From CAVQYV01 sp963718295 [NCBI: uncultured Methylomirabilota bacterium] (GTDB lineage Bacteria > Methylomirabilota > Methylomirabilia > CAVQYV01): DNA of 64,000 nt. Position 1 is the first letter of the stretch. Each line of letters starts with the position of its first letter. Shown in pieces: positions 53,147-60,657 of this stretch. The position numbers and the translations under genes are program-made. The notes beneath the pieces were generated by a model. The model was not told the DNA's origin. It worked only from the letters and a program-made list of their open reading frames with translations, and made no database searches. The DNA is taken from NCBI GenBank assembly GCA_963718295.1, contig CAVQYV010000009.1, positions 124,001 to 188,000 of the forward strand, read 5' to 3'.

Positions 53147-54026
53147 ATATTCCTGGGGAGAAGCACTTCGGAGCCTGAAGCGGAGTGGGTGGGGCGGCCT
53201 CGCTTCGATCGGAACCATCGCCGCCTCCTTCCTCATCATCGGGGTCTTTTTGCTCATTTCCTCCAACTTGAACGCAGTCCTCTCGGGATGGAAAGAGGAG
53301 GTGCAGATCACCGCCTTCCTGAAGGATGGCCTCCCCGCCGCCCAGATTTCTTCCTTGAAGGATGAGATATCCACCGAGAGGGGAATCAAAGCGCTTTCTT
53401 ATGTAAGCAAAGAACAGGCGCTGGCGGATTTCAAGAGGGACCTGAAGGGCCAGGAGGGCCTCCTGGAGGGTCTTGGCTACAATCCCCTGCCCTCCTCCTT
53501 TCAGATTCGAGTGGATGAGGCCCTGCAGTCCCCGGAGGCCCTGAAGGATTTGGCGGGAAAGCTCAAGAAACTGAACGGGGTGGAGGATGTCCTTTATGGC
53601 CAGGAATGGATCGAGCGGCTCACCATAATCATGCGTACCCTGAAGCTGATCGGGATCGGCCTGGGAACCCTTTTGCTCCTGGCCTCCATTTTCATCGTCT
53701 CCAACACCATTCGCTTTTCCATCTGCGGCCGAGCGGACGAGATCGATGTCATGCGTCTGACCGGGGCCTCCTGGTCTTACATCCGGACCCCTTTCCTATT
53801 TCAGGGCATTCTCGAGGGGCTGATCGGCGGCGCCCTTTCCCTGATCATCCTTTTCCTCTCTTTCCACATCATCCTTTGGCATATCGATCTTTTGCCCGCT
53901 TCCTCGTTCACCTTCTCGAGGCTTCAGTTCCTGCGGCTCCCCCATCAACTTCTCACCCTCTTGGCAGGAGGTCTCATCGGAGGAGGAGGCGGCCTCCTTT
54001 CCATCATGAGGCTGTCTAAGCCCTGA
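53127..54026 (+). CDS. ftsX: cell division protein FtsX
   Basis: Membrane partner of FtsE: N-terminal cytosolic part, helix 1 (GGLASIGTIAASFLIIGVFLL), a periplasmic domain (about 60-165, VQITAFLKDGLPAAQI), then three helices (LIGIGLGTLLLLASIFIVSN, two near the C-terminus). 299 residues from TTG 53127, chosen because GGAGG lies about seven bases upstream and the protein then starts [20 protein letters not shown] as in relatives. It overlaps ftsE by 20 bases and precedes envC by 9. Confidence 0.92.
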   Translation: MPIAVIRYSWGEALRSLKRSGWGGLASIGTIAASFLIIGVFLLISSNLNAVLSGWKEEVQITAFLKDGLPAAQISSLKDEISTERGIKALSYVSKEQALADFKRDLKGQEGLLEGLGYNPLPSSFQIRVDEALQSPEALKDLAGKLKKLNGVEDVLYGQEWIERLTIIMRTLKLIGIGLGTLLLLASIFIVSNTIRFSICGRADEIDVMRLTGASWSYIRTPFLFQGILEGLIGGALSLIILFLSFHIILWHIDLLPASSFTFSRLQFLRLPHQLLTLLAGGLIGGGGGLLSIMRLSKP

Positions 54027-54035
54027 AAGGCGGAT

Positions 54036-55259
54036 ATGGGGAGCTCGGGAAGGTCCTGGCAAATCTCAATCTCATCCCTTCTTCTCCTGATCCTTCATCT
54101 GATGGCGACCGTTGCCCTTTGCCAGGATGACGCCATCGAGAATAAGCTGGAAAAGAACCGTAAAGACCTCCAGGAGATCAAGAGGAAGATCGCCGTGGAG
54201 AAAGAGAAGGTGGGCCAGGATGTGCGCAAGGAGAAGGAGATCTCTGCGGATCTGGGGAGGGTGCGAAAACAACTGGCGGAGAAGAAACAGGAGGCCGCGA
54301 AGCTACAGAGGGAGATCGATCAGAGCAGGAAGAGGATTCGTCAGTTGACCCTGGAGATTCAGGAATCGCAAACGCGCCTCGCGGAGGCCAAATCTCTTTT
54401 GGCCAACCGCCTCCGATCCATCTACAAGCAAGGGGAGATGAAACTCATCAGCCTGCTCTTGTCTGCCAATGGCTTGCATCAAGCGGCCTTGAACCTCCAC
54501 TACCTTCAGGTCATCGCCCATCAGGATCGCCAGCTCATCCGCAACTTCAAGACAGCCATTGCGGTCTATGGAGGAAAGAGAGCGGAGGTGAGCCAACAAT
54601 TATCGAACTTGAACCTGAGCCAGCAGGCCCTGAGAAAGAAGCAGGCGGAGATCGCCCAGGATGAGAAGGAAATGAGATGGCTTCTGGCCAAGGTGAGAGA
54701 AGACAAGGCTGATTCCCTCAAGCGGATCTCGGAGTTGCAGAGATCCTCGGCGGCGCTGCAGACACTCATCGGTCAGCTGCAGCAAAAGATGAATGCCCTT
54801 CGGGCCTCCGCTCCCAGGGGAGAGGACATGGTCTATTTGAAGGGCCTGCATTTTGCCTCGGCGAAAGGAAAGCTGTCATGGCCCACCCGGGGGGGCCTTC
54901 TTTCCTCATTCGGCAGACGAGAACATCCGCGTTATCATACCTTTACCTTTAACAAGGGCATCGACATCGAGGCACCCGTCGGCAATGAGATCAAGGCCGT
55001 CTTCGAAGGGATCGTCCTCTTTGCCGATTGGTTCAGGGGCTACGGCAAGATGGCGATTATCGATCATGGACAGGGCTTTTTCACCCTATACGCCCATGCC
55101 TCCGAATTGTTGGTCAAGGTAGGGGATAAGGTCTCTCCCCGCCAGGTGATCGCAAAAGTGGGCGATTCGGGGTCGCCCGAAGGAGCGCGACTTCATTTCG
55201 AGATCCGGCAGAATGGAAAACCCGTCGATCCTCTGCAATGGCTCGTTTCCAATCCATAG
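54036..55259 (+). CDS. envC: murein hydrolase activator EnvC-like (degenerate LytM domain)
   Basis: A 407-residue periplasmic protein: signal peptide (ISISSLLLLILHLMATVALC), a long coiled coil (about 30-270) of the type that docks on FtsX, and a C-terminal LytM/M23 domain (about 290-405). The zinc motif HxxxD reads NKGID: the first His is Asn. The later HxH region (LYAHAS, LHFEI) is kept. A degenerate site fits EnvC, which activates amidases rather than cutting murein itself. Position right after ftsEX supports this. Confidence 0.88.
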   Translation: MGSSGRSWQISISSLLLLILHLMATVALCQDDAIENKLEKNRKDLQEIKRKIAVEKEKVGQDVRKEKEISADLGRVRKQLAEKKQEAAKLQREIDQSRKRIRQLTLEIQESQTRLAEAKSLLANRLRSIYKQGEMKLISLLLSANGLHQAALNLHYLQVIAHQDRQLIRNFKTAIAVYGGKRAEVSQQLSNLNLSQQALRKKQAEIAQDEKEMRWLLAKVREDKADSLKRISELQRSSAALQTLIGQLQQKMNALRASAPRGEDMVYLKGLHFASAKGKLSWPTRGGLLSSFGRREHPRYHTFTFNKGIDIEAPVGNEIKAVFEGIVLFADWFRGYGKMAIIDHGQGFFTLYAHASELLVKVGDKVSPRQVIAKVGDSGSPEGARLHFEIRQNGKPVDPLQWLVSNP

Positions 55260-55287
55260 TGAATCGAAGATCCAGGAGGCTCCAGAC

Positions 55288-56574
55288 ATGAGGCAGGAGT
55301 GGAGAAAGCATATCGTCAGGGTGGTGCTGGGGGCGCTGATCTTTTCGTTTTTCATTCTGGGCACAGGTGCAGGACCCGATTCAGTGGCCCTCCAGGAACC
55401 CTACCCCCAACTGAAGATCTTGAACAATGTGATCTTTTTGATCCAGAACAACTATGTGGAGAAGGTGGATCTCAAGGAGCTGATACAGGGCGCCATCAAG
55501 GGCATGTTGCAGACCCTGGACCCTCACAGCTCTTATTTGACCCCCGAACAATATAGCGACATGAAGGTGGACACCCGCGGCAGCTTTGAAGGGGTGGGTA
55601 TTGAGATTACGGTCAAGGATTACCAACTTACGGTGGTGGCGCCCATCGAGGGCACACCGGCCGAAAAGGCGGGGATCCTGCATGGAGACCGCATCATCAA
55701 GATCGATGGCCAAGTGACGAAGGATATGACCCTCCACGACGCGGTCTCTAAAATGAGGGGCCCCCGTGGCTCCCAGGTCACCCTCACCATCCTGCGGGGA
55801 GAGAGCCAGACGCCCCAGGATTTCATCTTGGTCAGGGAGGTGATCCGAGTCAAGTCAGTGAGGACAAGGGACCTGGAGGAGGGCATCGGCTACATCCGCA
55901 TCGCCTCCTTCCAGGAGAAGACCTCTGAGGATCTGCAGAAGGCCCTGGGAGAAAGGTACGAGAAGGGACTGAAGGGACTCATCCTGGATCTGCGCAACAA
56001 TCCCGGAGGACTTCTCGATCAGGCCATCCAGGTCTCCGATCAGTTTTTGGAGAAGGGAAAACTGGTGGTGTACACCCAGGGACGGACCGAGGAGAAGCAT
56101 GAGTATTTCGCCCGTTCGGGACAGAAGAAGAATATCCGCTTCCCCATGGTGGTGATGATCAACGGGGGCTCAGCGAGTGCCTCCGAGATCGTTGCTGGGG
56201 CTCTCCAGGACTGGAAGAGGGCGGTCGTCCTGGGCACCCCCTCCTTTGGCAAGGCCTCGGTCCAAACCATCATCGAATTGGAGGACCATTCTGCCCTTCG
56301 CCTCACCACCGCGAGGTATTTCACCCCCCTGGGAAAGGCGATTCAGGGGAAGGGGATCTCTCCCGACATCCTGGTAGAGGTGCCCAAGGTGGAGGCCGGG
56401 GCGGGGGAAAAAACCCCCCGACCCAAGGAGACGGAGCAGAAGGGGATGGAGCCCAAGATCTCCGAAGATGAGGGGGTTGGGCTGGAGGAGATGAACACGA
56501 AAGAGGCAGATGTGGTCAAGGACTTCCAGCTGCAAAGGGCGCTGGAGATCTTGAAGGCACATCGCATGCTCTAA
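55288..56574 (+). CDS. ctpA: S41 family C-terminal processing peptidase
   Basis: A 428-residue secreted or anchored serine protease that trims periplasmic proteins. N-terminal anchor (RVVLGALIFSFFILGTG), a helical segment with LDPHSSYLTPEQY, a PDZ domain (about 95-180, GVGIEITVKD, GDRIIKIDG), and the catalytic domain: GLILDLRNNPGG, nucleophile Ser295 in NGGSASASEI and Lys322 in FGKASVQ. The C-terminal 60 residues are charged. ATG 55288 follows AGGAGG. Downstream of envC by 28 bases, as in other division/envelope clusters. Confidence 0.93.
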   Translation: MRQEWRKHIVRVVLGALIFSFFILGTGAGPDSVALQEPYPQLKILNNVIFLIQNNYVEKVDLKELIQGAIKGMLQTLDPHSSYLTPEQYSDMKVDTRGSFEGVGIEITVKDYQLTVVAPIEGTPAEKAGILHGDRIIKIDGQVTKDMTLHDAVSKMRGPRGSQVTLTILRGESQTPQDFILVREVIRVKSVRTRDLEEGIGYIRIASFQEKTSEDLQKALGERYEKGLKGLILDLRNNPGGLLDQAIQVSDQFLEKGKLVVYTQGRTEEKHEYFARSGQKKNIRFPMVVMINGGSASASEIVAGALQDWKRAVVLGTPSFGKASVQTIIELEDHSALRLTTARYFTPLGKAIQGKGISPDILVEVPKVEAGAGEKTPRPKETEQKGMEPKISEDEGVGLEEMNTKEADVVKDFQLQRALEILKAHRML

Positions 56575-56590
56575 GAGGTGCAATCAGCAA

Positions 56591-57499
56591 TTGAAAAAGG
56601 ACCGACCCCTCTTCTTCCTCTTCCTGCTGGCCCTGGCCCTGGCGGTAGCCCTCTTGTGGCTTCAGGAGATGGAGAGGAGCCGGAGGCCTTCGACAAGAAG
56701 GCCCCCCGAAAGACGGCCCCAGGTGGCCAGACCCGGGATAGCTCCCAAGGAGGAAAGCAAGGGTTTTGTCCCCCCCGCACCTTTGCCTCCCCCGGAGAGG
56801 ATCGAAAAGACACCCAGGCCCGACGTCAGCCCCACCCCTTATCAGGTGGCCATCGTCATCGATGACCTTGGGTATAACGATGAGGATTATCGTCCTTTTC
56901 TGGAGATCGGCTACCCTCTTACCTTCGCCATACTCCCCTCATTGCCTTATTCCCGGGCGATCGCCAAAGAGTTATCGGACCATGGACGAGAGGTGATGCT
57001 CCACCTGCCGCTGGAGCCCTGGGAGTTTCCTTCGAAGAACCCGGGGAGGGGGGTGATCCTATCTTCGATGAGCCCAGACCAGATGCGCGACATCCTTCTC
57101 CAAGACCTGAGCAGCGTCCCAGGGGTGGCTGGGGTGAATAGCCATATGGGCTCGCGACTCACCGAGGATCGCGAGGCGATGAGGGTCATCCTTGTGGAAT
57201 TGAAGAGGCGTAACCTGTATTTCCTGGATAGCCTGACCACGCGGGACACGGTGGTTCCGTCCTTGGCCCGGGAGTTGGGGCTGAGGGTGGGTTCCCGAAG
57301 CATATTTCTCGATAACTACGAGGACCGAACCTACATCGAAGGGCAACTCAAGGCGCTGGTGCGGCTGGCTCGGACCAGAGGAGGAGCCATCGCGGTGGGG
57401 CATCCTTATCCCATGACCGCGGCAGTCCTCAAGGGCTATCTGCCCTACCTGGAGAGGGAAGGGGTCCGCCTGGTGACGGTCTCCAAGCTCATCCACTGA
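56591..57499 (+). CDS. divergent polysaccharide deacetylase family protein
   Basis: A 302-residue envelope protein: N-terminal membrane anchor (LFFLFLLALALAVALLWL), a Pro/Arg-rich linker (about 30-80), then a PF04748-type divergent deacetylase domain: VAIVIDDLGYNDEDY, LTFAILPSLPYSRAIA, REVMLHLPLEPWEF, VNSHMGSRLTED, FLDSLTTRDTV and IAVGHPYPMT. The start is a TTG (56591) with AGAGGTG about ten bases upstream. It ends the ftsEX-envC-ctpA group, 23 bases before tsaD. Confidence 0.88.
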   Translation: MKKDRPLFFLFLLALALAVALLWLQEMERSRRPSTRRPPERRPQVARPGIAPKEESKGFVPPAPLPPPERIEKTPRPDVSPTPYQVAIVIDDLGYNDEDYRPFLEIGYPLTFAILPSLPYSRAIAKELSDHGREVMLHLPLEPWEFPSKNPGRGVILSSMSPDQMRDILLQDLSSVPGVAGVNSHMGSRLTEDREAMRVILVELKRRNLYFLDSLTTRDTVVPSLARELGLRVGSRSIFLDNYEDRTYIEGQLKALVRLARTRGGAIAVGHPYPMTAAVLKGYLPYLEREGVRLVTVSKLIH

Positions 57500-57522
57500 G
57501 GGATGGAAGGCGAAAGCTTCCG

Positions 57523-58545
57523 ATGAAGAGAATCCTGGGCATTGAGACCTCCTGCGACGAGACGGCTGCTGCCATCTACGAGGAGGACAAGGGCATCACC
57601 TCCAGTATCATCTCCACCCAGGTAAACATCCACGCCCGATTCGGCGGGGTCGTCCCGGAGTTGGCCTCGCGCCGACATATGGAGATGATCTACCCCATCA
57701 TCCAGGAGGCTCTCTCCGCCGCCTCCATGGATCTTTCCCTGGTGAGCGGCATCGCAGTCACCGTGGGGCCAGGGTTGATTGGCTCCCTCCTGGTCGGCCT
57801 TTCGGTGGCCAAGTCGATCGCCTATGTCCGGGGCATCCCCTTCATCGGGATCAATCACCTGGAGGGACACATCCTCGCCGCCCAATTGGAGCAACCCTCC
57901 CTGGGGTATCCTTTCACCGCACTGGTGGTCTCCGGAGGGCATACCCATCTCTTTGAGGTGGAGGGGGAAGGAAGATATCGTCTCCTGGGCCGGACCCGCG
58001 ATGATGCCGCAGGGGAGGCCTTCGACAAGGTAGCGAAACTGCTGGGCCTTGGCTATCCGGGGGGCCCGGTCATCGAGCAGGCCGCCCTATCGGGTGATCC
58101 CCAATCTGTCCGTTTTCCCCGGAGGATGATGGGAAATGGATCTTTTGACTTCAGCTTCAGCGGCCTGAAGACCGCGGTGCTCTATCATTGGGAGAAGCTG
58201 AAGGCGAACGGATTCGATCCGGGGGAAGATGAGCGGATTCGGGCTGATGTTGCGGCCAGCTTCCAGCAGGCTGCCATCGAGATGTGTGCTCGAACGGCCC
58301 TGAGGGCAGCTCTGGCAACCCGGTCCCCCCGGATCGTCCTGGTGGGGGGAGTGGCCTGCAACCGGGCGTTGCGCTCCTGCACCGCCCACCTCGCTCATGA
58401 GAAGGGGATCGAGGTATGCTATCCCCGGCCCGGCCTTTGTACGGATAACGCGGCGATGATTGCCTATGCAGGATGGAAGAGGCTGGCCCGAGGCGAGAGC
58501 TCACCCCTTTCCCTCAACGCGGCCGCTCGAATGCCCCTGGCATGA
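57523..58545 (+). CDS. tsaD: tRNA N6-threonylcarbamoyladenosine transferase TsaD
   Basis: Transfers threonylcarbamoyl to A37 of ANN-decoding tRNAs, with TsaB and TsaE encoded elsewhere. The 340-residue ASKHA-fold protein has LGIETSCDETAAAIY, VVPELASRRHMEMIYP, metal ligands His112 and His116 in NHLEGHI, SGGHTHLFEVEG, DDAAGEAFDKVAKLLGLGYP, VLVGGVACNRALR and Asp308 in CTDNAAMIAY. Complete. Confidence 0.96.
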   Translation: MKRILGIETSCDETAAAIYEEDKGITSSIISTQVNIHARFGGVVPELASRRHMEMIYPIIQEALSAASMDLSLVSGIAVTVGPGLIGSLLVGLSVAKSIAYVRGIPFIGINHLEGHILAAQLEQPSLGYPFTALVVSGGHTHLFEVEGEGRYRLLGRTRDDAAGEAFDKVAKLLGLGYPGGPVIEQAALSGDPQSVRFPRRMMGNGSFDFSFSGLKTAVLYHWEKLKANGFDPGEDERIRADVAASFQQAAIEMCARTALRAALATRSPRIVLVGGVACNRALRSCTAHLAHEKGIEVCYPRPGLCTDNAAMIAYAGWKRLARGESSPLSLNAAARMPLA

Positions 58546-58630
58546 GCCTTGGAGGAGCTGCCCCAGGTCGATCGGAGCAGACCAGGATGCCACCTGTCAC
58601 ATCGGGGATGAAAGATGAGGGGGAGGACCT

Positions 58631-59146
58631 ATGAGCATACTGCCCATCCTGAGCTACGGGGCGGAGGTGCTGAGGAAACCCGCGCTGCCGGTATCCAAGA
58701 TCGATGAGGAGACGCAGAGACTGATCGATGATATGGCGGAGACCATGTTCGCCGCGCCGGGGGTGGGGCTGGCAGCCCCTCAGGTGGGGGTACCCAAACG
58801 CGTCGTCGTCATCCGTTCCCTGGAGGACCCCGAAGAAAAGGACTTCTTCGTTCTCATCAACCCGGAAATCATCCGCAAGGACGGAGGGGAATTGTCCGAA
58901 GAGGGCTGCCTTTCCATCCCGGAGATGCGGATGGATGTCTCACGACCGGAGAAAGTGGTGATCAAGGCCCTCGACCGGCAAGGGAAGCCTTTCGAGATGG
59001 AAGGCCTCGGGCTGATGGCACGGATCCTCCAACATGAGATCGATCATCTCAACGGCCTCTTCTATATCGATCGGCTGAGTCCCGCCAAGAGGGATATGAT
59101 CAAGAGGAAATTGAAGAAGAAACCGAAGGACGAAGGAGCCCCCTGA
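58631..59146 (+). CDS. def: peptide deformylase
   Basis: Removes the formyl group from new N-terminal Met. The 171-residue metalloenzyme has motif 1 GVGLAAPQVG, motif 2 EEGCLSIPE with ligand Cys93, and motif 3 QHEIDHLNG with His135 and His139. The C-terminal tail is Lys-rich. GGGGGAGG precedes the ATG. It lies 85 bases after tsaD and 7 before the next gene. Confidence 0.96.
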   Translation: MSILPILSYGAEVLRKPALPVSKIDEETQRLIDDMAETMFAAPGVGLAAPQVGVPKRVVVIRSLEDPEEKDFFVLINPEIIRKDGGELSEEGCLSIPEMRMDVSRPEKVVIKALDRQGKPFEMEGLGLMARILQHEIDHLNGLFYIDRLSPAKRDMIKRKLKKKPKDEGAP

Positions 59147-59153
59147 GGCAGCT

Positions 59154-60104
59154 ATGTCTTCCCATTTTCAGCCATTCGACCTCTCCCAGGTGAAGAGGAT
59201 CCCCTTGGATCAGCGGAAGAGCAAAGTGCAGCTGGAGGCCCTCGCCCAGAAGTGGAAGCCGGGAGGAAGTCTGCGCGACTTCCTCCATTCCCTCCCCCAT
59301 CTCTTGGCCTCCCAATCCCTGCGGGATCTGGTAAGCGCCCTGACAGAGTCGCGCCGACAAGGTAAAGTCCTTCTTTGGGGGATCGGGGCCCACGTGATCA
59401 AGGTGGGCCTCTCCCCGATCCTGATCGATCTGTTGGATCGGGGTTGGATCACCGGTTTGGCCACCCACGGGGCTGGGAGCATTCACGATGTGGAGATGGC
59501 CCTGGTGGGGCATACCTCGGAAGATGTGGATGAGGCCTTGCAGGAGGGCAGCTTCGGGATGGCGGAGGAGACGGCGGAGATCATTCACTCGGCCATCCAG
59601 GAAGGGATTGCCCAAGGATGGGGATACGGGAAATCCCTGGGGATGAAGCTTGCCGCCCTGAAGCCTCCCCACCTGGACAGGAGCCTCTTCGCCGCCGCGG
59701 CCCAGCGGGACGTCCCCATAACCGTCCATGTGGCAGTGGGCACCGATATCATCCACATGCACCCCAGCTGCAAGGCAGAAGCCCTGGGGGAGTCATCCCA
59801 TCGGGACTTCCTCCTTTTCGCGGCCATGGTATCCGAGCTGAGGGGGGGGGCCTACCTCAACCTGGGCTCGGCGGTCATCCTGCCCGAGGTCTTCCTCAAG
59901 GCGTTGGCCCTGGCCAGGAACCTGGGCAAGGAGATGGATCCGTTCGTCACCTTCAATTTAGACTTCCTCCGCCACTACCGCCCGGAGCAGAATGTGATCC
60001 GCCGTCCGTCCCTGGTGGGTGCTCGGGCTTTTTCGCTCATCGGCCACCATGAGATCATGATCCCCCTCCTGGCCGCCGCCCTGATCGAGGAGGCGGGCCC
60101 CTGA
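59154..60104 (+). CDS. conserved protein of unknown function
   Basis: I do not recognise a named family for this 316-residue soluble protein. It has a Rossmann-like look: GKVLLWGIGAHVIKVGLSPIL, WITGLATHGAGSIHDVEMAL and VPITVHVAVGTDIIHMHP, followed by SELRGGAYLNLGSAVILPEV and DPFVTFNLDFLRHYRPEQNV. The conserved His and Gly stretches suggest an enzyme, with a distant resemblance to deoxyhypusine-synthase-like folds, but that is a guess. Its stop overlaps the rfaE2 start (GATGG), so it is translated with the heptose gene; similar genes sit beside rfaE in other deltaproteobacteria. Confidence 0.7.
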   Translation: MSSHFQPFDLSQVKRIPLDQRKSKVQLEALAQKWKPGGSLRDFLHSLPHLLASQSLRDLVSALTESRRQGKVLLWGIGAHVIKVGLSPILIDLLDRGWITGLATHGAGSIHDVEMALVGHTSEDVDEALQEGSFGMAEETAEIIHSAIQEGIAQGWGYGKSLGMKLAALKPPHLDRSLFAAAAQRDVPITVHVAVGTDIIHMHPSCKAEALGESSHRDFLLFAAMVSELRGGAYLNLGSAVILPEVFLKALALARNLGKEMDPFVTFNLDFLRHYRPEQNVIRRPSLVGARAFSLIGHHEIMIPLLAAALIEEAGP

Positions 60105-60619
60105 TGGGAGAGGTCATTTCCCAGGAGGCCCTGGGGGATCGAGTCAGGTCTCTGCAGCGGGAGGGAAAGGTGGTGGTATTCACTAACGGCTGTTTCGATC
60201 TTCTGCATCTCGGCCATGTCCGCTATTTGAAGGCAGCGAGAGAGCTGGGGGACTGCCTGGTGGTCGCCATCAACAGCGATTCCTCGGTCAGGCAGCTCAA
60301 GGGGGCCCAGAGGCCCATCATTTCTCAGGAGGAGCGGGCGGAGATCCTGGCTGCCTTATCCTCGGTGGATTATGTTACGATCTTTGACCAGCTGGACCCT
60401 GGCCGCCTGATCTCGCTTTTACAGCCCCAGGTGCTGGTCAAGGGAGGGGACTGGCCCGCCAACCGGATCGTGGGAAAGCAAGAGGTGGAGGCCGCGGGGG
60501 GCAGGGTGCTCAGCCTTCCCCTGGTGGAGGGGGCAGGGTCCTCGCAGATTATCCGTTCCATATTGAAGAAATACGCCAAGTCGCCACGGAAATCATCAGA
60601 AGATCCAAGAAGCTCATAG
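60104..60619 (+). CDS. rfaE2: D-glycero-beta-D-manno-heptose 1-phosphate adenylyltransferase
   Basis: Makes ADP-heptose for the lipopolysaccharide inner core; here as a separate protein rather than fused to the kinase domain (HldE). The 171-residue nucleotidyltransferase shows VVFTNGCFDLLHLGHVRYL with the HLGH motif (35-38), SDSSVRQLKGAQRPI, VLVKGGDWPANRIVG and SSQIIRSIL. Its presence points to a Gram-negative outer membrane. The last dozen residues are an unusual Ser/Arg-rich tail close to the start of mfd. Confidence 0.93.
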   Translation: MGEVISQEALGDRVRSLQREGKVVVFTNGCFDLLHLGHVRYLKAARELGDCLVVAINSDSSVRQLKGAQRPIISQEERAEILAALSSVDYVTIFDQLDPGRLISLLQPQVLVKGGDWPANRIVGKQEVEAAGGRVLSLPLVEGAGSSQIIRSILKKYAKSPRKSSEDPRSS

Positions 60620-60657
60620 ACCTTATCGAGGCCCTGGATTGCGGGGGGGAAAGCCTC

